DNA of 64,000 bases from JAWXUD01 sp044432945 (GCA_044432945.1 JAWXUD010000002.1:1-64000), one strand, 5' to 3'. Shown: positions 42,848-51,869, counted from the stretch's first letter. Notes: a model not told the origin generated them from the letters alone. Numbers and translations: made by a program.

Positions 42848-43489
42848 ATGGATAGTGTATTAACGAATATGAACCCAGTTTTGCAAATGTTAGTATTGAT
42901 GAGTGTATTCTCGTTACTACCATTGGTTTTTGTATGTATGACAAGTTTTTTACGTTTTACGATAGTGTTTTCAATGTTAAAAACAGCGATGGGTACTCAA
43001 CAAGTTCCACCAGCGATTGTAATAGTCGGTTTGTCAATGATATTAACGTTTTATGCCATGGGCGGGACGTTTCAAAAAATGTATGAAATGGGTTCTGTCC
43101 CATATCAAAAAAGCCAAAATATGGTAGAAGCAATAAATGAGGGGTCAAAACCATTAAAAGAGTTTATGATGAAACAAACTCGTGAGAGCGATTTGGCATT
43201 TTTTGTTGAAATGTCAAATGGTGAGCAACCGAAATCGCCTGATGAGATTACGATATGGCAAGTTGCACCAGCTTATATTATAAGCGAGTTGAAAACAGCA
43301 TTTGAGATAGGTTTTATCATTTTTGTTCCATTTATTGTACTGGATTTGGTTGTCGCAAATATTTTGTTAGCACTAGGTATGTTCATGTTATCACCAACAA
43401 TTATCTCGTTACCGTTTAAGTTGCTGATATTTATCGCAGTTGATGGTTGGGCGTTAATTGTACAAGGATTGGTTACAAGTTATAATTAG
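42848..43489 (+). CDS. fliP: Flagellar/type III export gate protein FliP
   Basis: This 213-residue FliP/SctR-family protein has four hydrophobic segments. Signatures are LVFVCMTSFLRFTIVFSMLKTAMGTQQVPP, FEIGFIIFVPFIVLDLVVANILLALGM and a near-C-terminal VDGWALIVQGL. It forms the core of the export gate with FliQ and FliR. It lacks the N-terminal signal peptide of many FliP proteins, so it is short, like the YscR/SctR branch. It lies between fliO and fliQ. Confidence 0.93.
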   Translation: MDSVLTNMNPVLQMLVLMSVFSLLPLVFVCMTSFLRFTIVFSMLKTAMGTQQVPPAIVIVGLSMILTFYAMGGTFQKMYEMGSVPYQKSQNMVEAINEGSKPLKEFMMKQTRESDLAFFVEMSNGEQPKSPDEITIWQVAPAYIISELKTAFEIGFIIFVPFIVLDLVVANILLALGMFMLSPTIISLPFKLLIFIAVDGWALIVQGLVTSYN

Positions 43490-43509
43490 GTTTTGAGAGG
43501 TTATTTTAT

Positions 43510-44001
43510 ATGGAAGTTTTAGCTGAATATCTTGCAAAAGGGTTTTTAACAATGTTATCGATATCGATGCCTTGTGTTTTAACAGCGGCATCGGTTGGTT
43601 TGGTTGTCGGTATTTTGCAGGCAGTCACACAGGTTCAGGAGCAAACAATCGCTGCTGCACCAAAAATTTTAGGTGTTTTCTTAATCATCGTTATGGGTGG
43701 AATGGGATTTGTTAATCTGTTGACCAATTTCTTTACAGATGGAATGGTAATCGCATTTGATCATATACCAAGAAGTGACACTTATGTCTTGCCTGCAAAT
43801 TATTATAAATATACTTCACCATTTGCTGGTGAAATGAATGATAGCGTTAATCCAACAGGTTCTGGCATGAACGAGTTGATGAAAAATCCTGGTAAAGTTC
43901 CATTTATTGATGACAATCAAAAAATGAAATATACTCCAAGCTCACGAGTTCCTACTCCAAAACCAAATTTTGTTGAAACAAATACTATTTTAGGTAGATA
44001 A
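43510..44001 (+). CDS. fliQ: Export gate protein FliQ with long C-terminal extension
   Basis: This 163-residue protein has a first 85 residues that are a normal FliQ/SctS (two helices with GFLTMLSISMPCVLTAASVGLVVGILQAVTQVQEQT and GVFLIIVMGGMGFVNLLTNF). FliQ is normally about 90 residues. The extra 75 residues are hydrophilic, Pro/Asn/Ser-rich and without cysteine (TSPFAGEMNDSVNPTGSG and following). The reading frame is clean, so this is a real extension rather than a frameshift. It is followed after 2 nt by the small secreted-protein gene. Confidence 0.9.
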   Translation: MEVLAEYLAKGFLTMLSISMPCVLTAASVGLVVGILQAVTQVQEQTIAAAPKILGVFLIIVMGGMGFVNLLTNFFTDGMVIAFDHIPRSDTYVLPANYYKYTSPFAGEMNDSVNPTGSGMNELMKNPGKVPFIDDNQKMKYTPSSRVPTPKPNFVETNTILGR

Positions 44002-44003
44002 CA

Positions 44004-44387
44004 ATGAAGAAAATAGTTTTTATTTTAGCATTAATAATTGGACTAAGGGTAGAGGCGTTTCAGGATTACGTAATATCCTCAGAGTTACCTGTTTTGGGCG
44101 TGTTTTCAGAAGATAGCGACATTGTCGATTTGAAACCTATTACGACAATTGATAACGAGAAAAAATTTATTGTGATGAAAGTTAAATCAGAGGGTAAAGT
44201 TGTTATTCATATAAAAACAGAAGATAAGAATAATAAATTTAGTCTGAATATCAAATCAGATGGTGTACATTTCCGCAAAAAAAAAGGTTTCGTTTTTAAT
44301 AAAATCGACTTACCGCCAGAAAATATGCATGTTAATGGGGTCGAAATCCTAAGACCACCCACAATTGATATTAGAGGGGGGAAATAA
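44004..44387 (+). CDS. Small secreted protein inserted between fliQ and fliR
   Basis: This 127-residue protein has a signal peptide (MKKIVFILALIIGLRVEA-FQ). The mature part is one small beta-rich domain (VLGVFSEDSDIVDLKPITTIDNEKKFIVMKV...KVVIHIKTED) that vaguely recalls N-terminal domains of secretin-type or pilus proteins. It starts 2 nt after fliQ and ends directly before the fliR TTG, so it is an integral part of the operon. No known flagellar protein matches, and a periplasmic partner of the export gate is only a guess. Confidence 0.6.
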   Translation: MKKIVFILALIIGLRVEAFQDYVISSELPVLGVFSEDSDIVDLKPITTIDNEKKFIVMKVKSEGKVVIHIKTEDKNNKFSLNIKSDGVHFRKKKGFVFNKIDLPPENMHVNGVEILRPPTIDIRGGK

Positions 44388-45167
44388 TTGGACGAAATAA
44401 TAAGTGAAATATTTAAAATGTTTCCTTTGGTGAACGTTTACTTGGCTGGAGGAATACTAATTTTCTCTAGGCTTTTAGGGTTTTTTCGCTTAGCTCCAAT
44501 TTTTAATCGTAAAGAAATCCCTACTATGGTCAAGATTGCTTTGATTTTGATAATGACTGTAATTTTAACCAGTGTTGAAAAACCAACTCCTGAAGTTTTG
44601 GAGAGTTCTTTCGCATTATCAATTTGTTTAAATATAGTTGTTGGTGCGTTGATTGGGTATATGGCACAGTTAATCCTTTTAGCAGTTGACGCAGGGGCAG
44701 ATATGATTAATATGCAAATGGGTTTGTCTAGTGCGATGGTTTTAGACCCAACTACTCAAAGTCAGGTGTCAATTTTGGGTAAATGCTTTTCGCTGCTAGG
44801 GATAATTATTTTTATTCAGCTTGGTGGGATTTATTGGTTGATACACGCTCTTATGAGAAGTTTTGAGATTTTCCCATTAGACGCTGTGACTATCCCATTA
44901 GTCGAATTAGTTAATTTGGACTACCTTATAAAGATGTCATCAAATGTCCTTTATATGGGGCTACAAATAGCCTCTCCTGTATTGTTGGCGACATTGGGTC
45001 AGGATATTATATTAGGTACAATTTCAAAAACAGCACCACAAGTAAACGTATTCCAGCTTAGTTTCTTGTTCAAACCCGTTCTAGGTTGTGCTATTCTAAT
45101 CTGGATTTTGCCGATGTTAATCAATATTATAGGCGATTATTTCTTATCTTATACGCATATTTTCTAA
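44388..45167 (+). CDS. fliR: Export gate protein FliR (TTG start)
   Basis: This 259-residue membrane protein of the FliR/SctT family has about six hydrophobic segments. Signatures are FSRLLGFFRLAPIFNRKEIPTMVKIAL at the N-terminus, and MINMQMGLSSAMVLDPTTQSQ with the following GKCFSLLGIIIF. It completes the FliPQR gate. Translation starts at TTG, directly after the previous stop codon, with a strong SD (GAGGGGG). The 3' end overlaps the convergent AcsC-like gene by 4 nt. FlhB is not in the window. Confidence 0.92.
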   Translation: MDEIISEIFKMFPLVNVYLAGGILIFSRLLGFFRLAPIFNRKEIPTMVKIALILIMTVILTSVEKPTPEVLESSFALSICLNIVVGALIGYMAQLILLAVDAGADMINMQMGLSSAMVLDPTTQSQVSILGKCFSLLGIIIFIQLGGIYWLIHALMRSFEIFPLDAVTIPLVELVNLDYLIKMSSNVLYMGLQIASPVLLATLGQDIILGTISKTAPQVNVFQLSFLFKPVLGCAILIWILPMLINIIGDYFLSYTHIF

Positions 45168-46291
45168 ATCTTTTTAACAAAATCATTTATTGCAAACGCA
45201 TCAACAGTTCCGATAATGATTTCAAAATCAAAGTTAGAGTTCCTGAATTCTTCTTCAAGTTCTTCTTTCATGTGAGCAAGAAGCCCTGGGATAATAATCT
45301 GACGATTTTTGACTTTCTTATCAAACTCGAATTTCTTCAAAGTATTGGTAACGATTTGAGCTGTAAATTTTTCAGCAGACCAAGCGGTTAAAACACTCAT
45401 GCCATCTGATGGGATTACGATTAAATAAGAAGGTTTATTAAGGTTTTCTAACTCATTTGCGACTGCAAAAAAGGTTAGTGCAAAATTGGTTGTCATAAAA
45501 ATCAGTGAATTTTCATCAGGGTTGTTAAATTCATAAATCTTTGAATTAACTTGTAGTGGTTTTTGTGGGTCTGTAAAAATATTTTGACGAAGTGTCATCA
45601 ATGAGGTAATTAGCTGAGGATTGAAATCCTCAAAAACCAACATATTTGCGTATTTACAAATGTAATAACTAGCTTTTGCACATAGCTCATTTTGATTTTG
45701 GGTGTGTTTAAAATAGACACTCACAGGGTTGGCAAAGTTTTCATCTTTTTCTATAATCGCTTTTTTGCGTTCTGAAATAAGTTGATTTTTTGTTGTTTCA
45801 AAATTGTTTTCAACAATTTCTTTAAGCATTAATTCTTTGTATTTTTCATAAGTAATTGAGTTTTGGCAGTTTTTGGCAGAACCATTTTTTGTGATTATTA
45901 AATCAACTTTTAAATTCTCATTCACCCTATTTATTTCAAAATCTTTAATTTGTTGTAATTTTTTTTGAGCATCAGGTTGATTAAAATCGACAATTATGGC
46001 GATGGCTGTTTTGTTGATAAAAGTTTTTTCGTGCCTATAAAGCACTTTTTCACCACCAATTTTAACCCCATTTATATCAATAGTTTTTTGCGGTTGTTTT
46101 TTGCTTTGGTTATATAAAGTCGCTAATTCTTCACTTATGTGTTCACATTTTTCTAATTGGGTTTCATGTTTTGCAAGCTTTATAGCAAACGCCATACAGG
46201 TAGGAAATCCACATTTTTTACAATTTGTAAATTCATTTTTTTTGGCTGCTGGCAAATATTTAAAAATTTGTAATCCTGAAATCTCTGCCAT
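45164..46291 (-). CDS. AcsC-like protein: corrinoid iron-sulfur protein large subunit homologue
   Basis: This 375-residue protein has an N-terminal 4Fe-4S motif Cys24-x2-Cys27-x4-Cys32-x16-Cys49 within CKKCGFPTCMAFAIKLAKHE, the AcsC/CdhE signature. The C-terminal PGLLAHMKEELEEEF then FEIIIGTVDAFAINDFVKK matches the cobamide-binding end of the family. AcsC normally carries methyl groups on its corrinoid for acetyl-CoA synthesis. The middle is divergent and short, so cofactor and activity may differ. It overlaps the AcsD-like gene by 1 nt (TAATG). No CODH/ACS or methyltransferase gene lies in the window. Confidence 0.72.
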   Translation of the reverse strand: MAEISGLQIFKYLPAAKKNEFTNCKKCGFPTCMAFAIKLAKHETQLEKCEHISEELATLYNQSKKQPQKTIDINGVKIGGEKVLYRHEKTFINKTAIAIIVDFNQPDAQKKLQQIKDFEINRVNENLKVDLIITKNGSAKNCQNSITYEKYKELMLKEIVENNFETTKNQLISERKKAIIEKDENFANPVSVYFKHTQNQNELCAKASYYICKYANMLVFEDFNPQLITSLMTLRQNIFTDPQKPLQVNSKIYEFNNPDENSLIFMTTNFALTFFAVANELENLNKPSYLIVIPSDGMSVLTAWSAEKFTAQIVTNTLKKFEFDKKVKNRQIIIPGLLAHMKEELEEEFRNSNFDFEIIIGTVDAFAINDFVKKI

Positions 46292-46980
46292 TATAATCCT
46301 TTCAAAGTTTCGAGTGCTTCTATTGTGTTAAATACAACATAATCAGCACCCGCAGCTAGTACGGCAGAAGCTGAAGTTATTTCTAAATATATTGCCAAAG
46401 ATTTATCTCGTGCTTCTTTTGTTTTAGATGTTTCATCAATAACAAAAGAAATAAGTGGAGGGTTCAAAAATTTGTCTTGTTTGCTTTCTAGCTTAATCTT
46501 TTCCATGATGCTATAACCGTATTCAAGCCCATATCCAAGTCCACCAATATCAGTATCAATTAGGATTTTATCAAGCGGTTGTCCAATATCATTCGATAAA
46601 ATATTCATCTCTTTGCAAAGGTTTATATCGATAGGGGTGCGTATTACAATAGTGTGGTCGCCCTTGATAGCGTAAGGGATTAGGGTTTTGTAATTGGTTT
46701 CATTAACGTGTGCGATGATAGATTTTGGCGGTAAAATCTTTATTAATTCAGGCAGAAGTTTTTGATTAAAATCCTCATCACTACCCCCTCTAATCATTAG
46801 TGGTTTGTTAATTTTAGGTAAAATCTTTTTAAGAGAACTTTTCGCAAGCTCGATGTTTTCAATTGAGCTAAAATTTAATCCAATAATATCACATTGAGAG
46901 TTTTGTTTGTTAACAAAACTCTCAATATCATTTGTTTCGGTAATTGAAATTTCTAAAATAAATTTAGCTGTTACGCTCAT
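46291..46980 (-). CDS. AcsD-like protein: corrinoid iron-sulfur protein small subunit homologue
   Basis: This 229-residue TIM-barrel protein contains the segment DTDIGGLGYGLEYGYSIMEKIKLES, which closely follows the PTTGALGYGxEYTYSxMERIRL signature of the CFeSP small subunit (AcsD/CdhD). Other barrel strands are LMIRGGS, SIIAHVNETN and ISFVIDE. AcsD and AcsC form the heterodimer that carries methyl-corrinoid. The protein is shorter than usual (about 300). It overlaps ftsH by 17 nt and the AcsC-like gene by 1 nt, so the three are cotranslated. Confidence 0.72.
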   Translation of the reverse strand: MSVTAKFILEISITETNDIESFVNKQNSQCDIIGLNFSSIENIELAKSSLKKILPKINKPLMIRGGSDEDFNQKLLPELIKILPPKSIIAHVNETNYKTLIPYAIKGDHTIVIRTPIDINLCKEMNILSNDIGQPLDKILIDTDIGGLGYGLEYGYSIMEKIKLESKQDKFLNPPLISFVIDETSKTKEARDKSLAIYLEITSASAVLAAGADYVVFNTIEALETLKGL

Positions 46981-48856
46981 TTCTAATTTTTTCCATCAAT
47001 TCTTCAAAAGCTTTTTCATCTAAAGTTTCTTCATCTAAAAGTGTTTTTGAGATGTATTCTAACATGTCACGGTTTTCGCTCAATAAATTTCTAGCGATTT
47101 CGTAGCGTTCATCAACAATTTTTTTAACTTCTTTATCTATTTCCGAAGCGATTTTTTCTGAAAAATCGTTGCTGTGTCCAAAATCTCTTCCCATAAAAGC
47201 GTGTTGTTGGTTTTTGCCATATTGCATGTTGCCCATTTTTTCGCTCATACCATATGTTGTAACCATGTTTCTAGCCGTTTGCGTTACTTTTTCTAAATCG
47301 TTACTTGCACCAGTCGTGATATTATCGATACCATATACGATTTCTTCAGCGACTCGCCCACCTAGTGTCATAGTAATTCTATCAAGCAATTGAGATTTTT
47401 TTAACGTCAAATGGTCTTTTTCAGGCAATGTCATCGTAATCCCAAGTGCCATTCCACGAGGGATAATAGAAACTTTGTGTAGAGGGTCGCAATTTTTTAA
47501 CAATTTAGCTAAAAGTGCGTGTCCGACTTCGTGATATGCGGTATTTTCTTTTTCTTCATCAGTAATAATTCTGCTTTTCTTTTCTGGTCCAGCGATAATT
47601 TTGTCGATAGCTTCTTCTAAATTTTCCATTGCAATATCTTTTCTATCAACACGAGCGGCTAAAAGTGCAGCTTCGTTTAAAAGGTTTTGCAAGTCAGCAC
47701 CAGTGAACCCTGGTGTGCGTTTTGCTAAAGTTTTTAAATCTACTTCTTCATTTAGTGGTTTGTTGTGAGCATGAACTTTTAGGATTTGTTCTCTACCTAA
47801 AATATCGGGGTTGTTGATAACAATTTGTCTATCAAAACGACCTGGTCTTAAAAGTGCTTTGTCTAAAATGTCAGGTCTGTTAGTGGCAGCGATGACGATG
47901 ACGTTCATGCTTTCGTCAAACCCGTCCATTTCAACAAGTAGTTGGTTAAGCGTTTGTTCACGTTCATCGTGTCCGTTGCCCATGCCAGCCCCACGTTGTC
48001 TACCAACCGCATCAATCTCATCGATAAAGATTATACAAGGCTGATGTTTTTTAGCTTGCTCAAACAAATCTCTAACACGACTTGCACCTACACCGACAAA
48101 CATTTCTACGAAATCAGAACCACTGATTGAGAAAAACGGAACACCAGCTTCGCCAGCAACAGCTTTTGCCATCAATGTTTTACCAGTACCAGGAGGACCT
48201 ACTAATAATACGCCTTTTGGAATTTTAGCACCAAGTTTAATATATTTGTCGCCGTTTTTTAAAAAATCAACTATTTCTTCAAGTTCTTTTTTCTCTTCAT
48301 CGATACCAGCTACGTCTTTGAAAGTCGTTTTAACCTTGCTATCAAGAAGCATTTTAGCTTTGCTTTTACCAAAAGACATCGCTTGTGAACCGCCAGCACT
48401 AATGCTTTTCATCATAATCACTAAAAATATTATAAAGAAAGCAGGTAGAGCCAAAGCTCCAAGAATGCTGAATAATTGTGAACTTTCAGATGGTTTTTTA
48501 ACCTCTATTTCAACGCCAGATGCATCAATTTTTCGCATTAAATCTGGGTCGTCAGGTGTTAGCACTTTATATTGAATGATTTGAGTTCTTTTTTCTGGAA
48601 CTCCAAACGGGTTTTCAGCAGTAGGTGCAGTTGTAGTTGAAACTTTCGCTTCAGGTTGTTTTTCAGGGATTGCGATTAGATAATCGTCCGCCTTTTCGAT
48701 TTTGGCAAACTCGCCCAATCCTAGTTTTTCGATAAAACTTGAATAAGATATCTCAGTTGTTTTGATGGCTGGACCAGACATAAAAACTGATGATAAAAAA
48801 ATTAATGCGACAATTGCTAAAACAATATACATTCCTGCTGATTGATTTTTGTTCAT
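46964..48856 (-). CDS. ftsH: ATP-dependent zinc metalloprotease FtsH
   Basis: This 630-residue membrane protease has two N-terminal transmembrane helices (about 8-26 and 128-148). Its AAA module has GPPGTGKT (Walker A), CIIFIDEID (Walker B), ATNRPDILDKALLRPGRFDR (SRH), and its zinc site is HEVGH. It degrades misfolded membrane and selected soluble proteins. The length is normal. It is the first gene of a tightly overlapping chain with the AcsD-like and AcsC-like genes. Confidence 0.97.
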   Translation of the reverse strand: MNKNQSAGMYIVLAIVALIFLSSVFMSGPAIKTTEISYSSFIEKLGLGEFAKIEKADDYLIAIPEKQPEAKVSTTTAPTAENPFGVPEKRTQIIQYKVLTPDDPDLMRKIDASGVEIEVKKPSESSQLFSILGALALPAFFIIFLVIMMKSISAGGSQAMSFGKSKAKMLLDSKVKTTFKDVAGIDEEKKELEEIVDFLKNGDKYIKLGAKIPKGVLLVGPPGTGKTLMAKAVAGEAGVPFFSISGSDFVEMFVGVGASRVRDLFEQAKKHQPCIIFIDEIDAVGRQRGAGMGNGHDEREQTLNQLLVEMDGFDESMNVIVIAATNRPDILDKALLRPGRFDRQIVINNPDILGREQILKVHAHNKPLNEEVDLKTLAKRTPGFTGADLQNLLNEAALLAARVDRKDIAMENLEEAIDKIIAGPEKKSRIITDEEKENTAYHEVGHALLAKLLKNCDPLHKVSIIPRGMALGITMTLPEKDHLTLKKSQLLDRITMTLGGRVAEEIVYGIDNITTGASNDLEKVTQTARNMVTTYGMSEKMGNMQYGKNQQHAFMGRDFGHSNDFSEKIASEIDKEVKKIVDERYEIARNLLSENRDMLEYISKTLLDEETLDEKAFEELMEKIRNERNS

Positions 48857-48967
48857 TATAAACCTCTCCTAATTATTTTTCTGAATTTATTATAACGCAA
48901 AAACGTATAAATAGATAGCATCATTTAAGAATTCAAATAGAACAAAAAGAGTAAAATTACCGCTTGA

Positions 48968-49357
48968 TTAAATTTGGTCAACTGAGATACTTGTAACCCC
49001 AGAATTTCTAGCAGAATCCATAACTTTTACCATAGCACCATGGCTTGAGTTGCCATCAGCTTTTATTAAAAGTCCATCGGGATAATCCTTCACAAGCCCT
49101 TTTATTGATTGCTCTAATTGATGCCCTTCTATGGTTTTGCCATCAATTGAGAAAGAATCGTTTTCGGCAATCATTATTGTCATTATTTTTAAATCTTTGT
49201 TATGTTGTTCAGCCGTAACATTTTCAGGTACTGTCAAATTTAGTCCCTGCTGATCAAGCATAGGAGCGATAACCATCATTATGATTAGCAATACCAAAAA
49301 GATATCTGTTAATGGTGTTATATTTATTTCACTAAATGCATCTCGATTTTTACTCAT
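48968..49357 (-). CDS. exbD: ExbD/TolR-family biopolymer transport protein (second copy)
   Basis: This 129-residue protein has a single transmembrane helix near the N-terminus containing the functional Asp in EINITPLTDIFLVLLIIMMVIAP. A periplasmic TolR/ExbD domain follows (GHQLEQSIKGLV, PDGLLIKADGNSSHGAMVKVMDSA). It works with an ExbB-type motor to convert proton flow into force on TonB or TolA. It shares the helix sequence with the upstream ExbD, showing a recent duplication. It is the last gene of the TonB cluster. Confidence 0.92.
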   Translation of the reverse strand: MSKNRDAFSEINITPLTDIFLVLLIIMMVIAPMLDQQGLNLTVPENVTAEQHNKDLKIMTIMIAENDSFSIDGKTIEGHQLEQSIKGLVKDYPDGLLIKADGNSSHGAMVKVMDSARNSGVTSISVDQI

Positions 49358-49400
49358 ATTTTATAGCCAAACCCTCTTATAAGAAAGCTTCCTTTCATTA

Positions 49401-49856
49401 TTAAATTTCTTTTGATGTGTTTTCGTCTAATTCTGTTTGTTCTTTTTTGGATAAAGGTTCACCAGCAACGATTAATTTTTTATATTCTGCAGCTTGTGCG
49501 GCGTTCATTATACCCATTATGGTTGAACTTTTCACCATTTCGTCAGCTTTGACAACCAATTCTGCTTTTTCTAGTGTCGGTTTTAATTCCTCAAGCTTAG
49601 CGACAATATTTTCATCATTAATCGCTTCCCCATTCAGATACATATTTCCTTCTTTGGTCACCGAAACAGTAGCATTTTTCTGTTCGATAGAAATTCCGCT
49701 ATTAATCTCAGGGATTGCGATACTATTATCATCAGACTGAAAAGTCGGTGCGACAACCATCATTATGATAAGCAACACTAAAAAGATATCTGTTAGCGGT
49801 GTTATATTTATTTCAGTAAAAACAGCGTCTTTACCTTTGTTGGTTTTCATTGCCAT
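49401..49856 (-). CDS. exbD: ExbD/TolR-family biopolymer transport protein (first copy)
   Basis: This 151-residue protein has an N-terminal helix with the conserved Asp (EINITPLTDIFLVLLIIMMVVAP), nearly identical to that of the next gene. The periplasmic part (SVTKEGNMYLNGEAIND, ELVVKADEMVKSSTIMGIMNAAQ) diverges, so the two copies probably bind different partners or form hetero-oligomers. It lies between exbB and the second exbD in one operon. Confidence 0.92.
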   Translation of the reverse strand: MAMKTNKGKDAVFTEINITPLTDIFLVLLIIMMVVAPTFQSDDNSIAIPEINSGISIEQKNATVSVTKEGNMYLNGEAINDENIVAKLEELKPTLEKAELVVKADEMVKSSTIMGIMNAAQAAEYKKLIVAGEPLSKKEQTELDENTSKEI

Positions 49857-49880
49857 AATTTTTCTCTCTTTGATTGTTTA

Positions 49881-50528
49881 TTATAATGAAATGTTTGAAT
49901 TAGAAGGTGTTGTTGATTCGTCTTTTGAATCTACAAAGCTCAAGAATAACAATTTGATTAACTGGAAATCGTCTTCATATCTTTTTACAACTGATTGGAA
50001 AGAGTTGTAAAAGATTACTGCAATAATCGCCACGCCTAGACCGAAAGCCGTTGCTATCAATGCTGATGCGATACCCATTGCAACTGCTGTTGATTGGTTT
50101 CCTGCGGTTGCTAAGTCTTGGAAAGTGTATAAAATTCTTACAACTGTACCAAATAGACCTAAAAATGGTGCGACCCCTCCGATTGTCCCTAAAATTGTTA
50201 AATGACTTTCTAGTTTTCTTGTAGCTAACGCTGCTGCGATATCGAATGAACGTGAAAACCCACCTTTTTGTACAGAAAAAATTCTGACAGCTTCTTCAGT
50301 AACTTCACCGATAACCCCTCCGCATTGGATAGCAAGGTCTTGAGCTCTATCAAGATTGTTTTTGCCTAACTCTTTTTGTAATTTTGGGATTAATAAAACA
50401 ACTTCACGTTTGTTTTTTTTGTAATACGCAAGTCTGTTCATAACCACTGCCAAGACTAAGATTGAACAAACGAAAATTGGCAATAATACTGGCCAGTCTA
50501 GTTTAATTGAATGTAATAATAGTTCCAT
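49881..50528 (-). CDS. exbB: ExbB/TolQ/MotA-family proton channel protein
   Basis: This 215-residue protein has three transmembrane helices (about 13-30, 118-142, 158-180). Family signatures are LTILGTIGGVAPFLGLFGTVVRILYTF and SALIATAFGLGVAIIAVIFYN. It forms the pentameric motor channel with an ExbD dimer inside. The gene lies between tonB and exbD. The assignment to ExbB rather than TolQ rests on the TonB-like protein upstream, which itself is TolA-like in parts, so either system is possible. Confidence 0.9.
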   Translation of the reverse strand: MELLLHSIKLDWPVLLPIFVCSILVLAVVMNRLAYYKKNKREVVLLIPKLQKELGKNNLDRAQDLAIQCGGVIGEVTEEAVRIFSVQKGGFSRSFDIAAALATRKLESHLTILGTIGGVAPFLGLFGTVVRILYTFQDLATAGNQSTAVAMGIASALIATAFGLGVAIIAVIFYNSFQSVVKRYEDDFQLIKLLFLSFVDSKDESTTPSNSNISL

Positions 50529-50578
50529 AATTTTATCCCTTTACTTTTATTGTGTTGCTCTTTTTTATAAAATTCTTT

Positions 50579-51760
50579 TTATTGATATCCTGATGCTCCA
50601 AAAACATTATAATCAAATGTGAATTGAATATCAATGTTGTCGCCTTTAAAGTCAGCTGGTAATGTTTTAAACGGAGCTGTTGATTGAACCGCATAAATCG
50701 CTGCTTGGTCGGCGTTAGGTAATCCAGATGATTTGAAAACGTTACAAGATAAAAGTCTTCCATCTCGTGCAATTTTAAATATCAAAACTACTCGTTTGCT
50801 CTCGTCCCCTTTTGGTGGGTTCCAATTCATTTTAATGCGTCTTTGAATTTCTCTCATATATGGACCAAAATCAGGTTCACGAATAGCGTCAATCCCTGGT
50901 TTCCCATCAGGATTTCCAGGTCCTGGGTTGCCATAAGCTCCTGTTCCACCGCCACCGCTCTGTGCCATTTTTAAGTTAGACGAAGCACCTGAATTTGATG
51001 ATGAAAGTGATGGTGTTGGTGCATAACTATTAGTTTGTGCATTGTTATATGGGCTTGTGCTAGATGTTCCAGAACCGTTGATTGGACCTGTTGTATAAGT
51101 TCCAGCAGTTGTTGATGGTGTTGGAATTGGCACTGTGAAGTTTGATGTCGGTGCAGTCACAACTTTTGGCGTCACTGGTGGTTTTATTGAAGGACGTGCT
51201 GTTGGTGGTTGTGGTTTAGGTTGCTCAACCGTTTTTACTGGTTCAGGCGTTGCTTGTTGTGGTTGCTGAACGGGTTTGGCTTGCGGTTGCGGTTGCGGTT
51301 GTTGTACAACTTTTGGTTGAGGTGCAACTGGTTGTGCTGTAGGTTGTTGCTTTACCTGTGGAGCAGGTTTTGCAACTGGACCTGGGGCAGGTGATGGCAT
51401 TGTGACCTTTTTGGTTGGGTCGTGTTTGCCACCTGCTTGTGAATCTTTATCTGAACGATATGGTGTGTTTTTGTTAATCGGTGGTGCTTCTTCTTCCACC
51501 AAAACAAATTCAATATCTTGTTTTTTCATTTCGGGTTTGTCTGTTAGCCCTAAATTTATACCAAAAAACGCTAACACAAAAACCGTTCCCCAAATCGCAG
51601 CTAATGAAGCAGGGTGTAATAAGGCTGAAATAACGATGGATTTTTGTAGAGTTAACCCTTCATCTTTATGGCTCACAACAGATGGAGTTTTAAATCCTTC
51701 TGTCGTTATTTCTGATTCATCATCTTTTATTAAATTGTTATAATTTTCTAATAATGACAT
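50579..51760 (-). CDS. tonB: TonB/TolA-like energy transducer
   Basis: This 393-residue protein has a cytoplasmic N-terminus of about 40 residues, one transmembrane helix (about 45-70, HPASLAAIWGTVFVLAFFGINL) and a long periplasmic Pro/Gln/Val/Lys-rich spacer (about 110-290, including repeated QPQPQA and QQPQQ runs). The C-terminal TonB/TolA fold (about 300-390) contains YMREIQRRIKMNWNPP and KSSGLPNADQAAIYAV. It carries motor force across the periplasm. The unusually long cytoplasmic N-terminus and spacer are noteworthy. No TonB-dependent receptor is in the window. Confidence 0.88.
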   Translation of the reverse strand: MSLLENYNNLIKDDESEITTEGFKTPSVVSHKDEGLTLQKSIVISALLHPASLAAIWGTVFVLAFFGINLGLTDKPEMKKQDIEFVLVEEEAPPINKNTPYRSDKDSQAGGKHDPTKKVTMPSPAPGPVAKPAPQVKQQPTAQPVAPQPKVVQQPQPQPQAKPVQQPQQATPEPVKTVEQPKPQPPTARPSIKPPVTPKVVTAPTSNFTVPIPTPSTTAGTYTTGPINGSGTSSTSPYNNAQTNSYAPTPSLSSSNSGASSNLKMAQSGGGGTGAYGNPGPGNPDGKPGIDAIREPDFGPYMREIQRRIKMNWNPPKGDESKRVVLIFKIARDGRLLSCNVFKSSGLPNADQAAIYAVQSTAPFKTLPADFKGDNIDIQFTFDYNVFGASGYQ

Positions 51761-51869
51761 TGTTTTTCTTCATTTAACGAGTTTTCGTTTTTATGAAATT
51801 CTCCCTTACTGCTTTGTTATTGATAATATTATTTTAAAAATAAAATCAATTTGATTACCCGATTTACTA

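Noticed and set aside
43510..44001. Frameshift or gene fusion explaining long FliQ
   Set aside because: The tail is continuous in frame, ends in a clean stop and is followed 2 nt later by another intact gene with a signal peptide.
41258..45167. Virulence-type (injectisome) type III secretion cluster
   Set aside because: The gene set is fliO-P-Q-R plus SpoA; FliO is specific to flagellar systems and no secretin, needle or translocon gene is present.
45086..45391. Plus-strand ORF overlapping the fliR end
   Set aside because: It lies in fliR and antisense to the AcsC-like gene, has no SD and no family resemblance.
51209..51394. Plus-strand ORF and GGTTGC tandem repeats in the tonB gene
   Set aside because: These are the Pro/Gln codon repeats of the TonB spacer read from the other strand; codon structure of tonB explains them.
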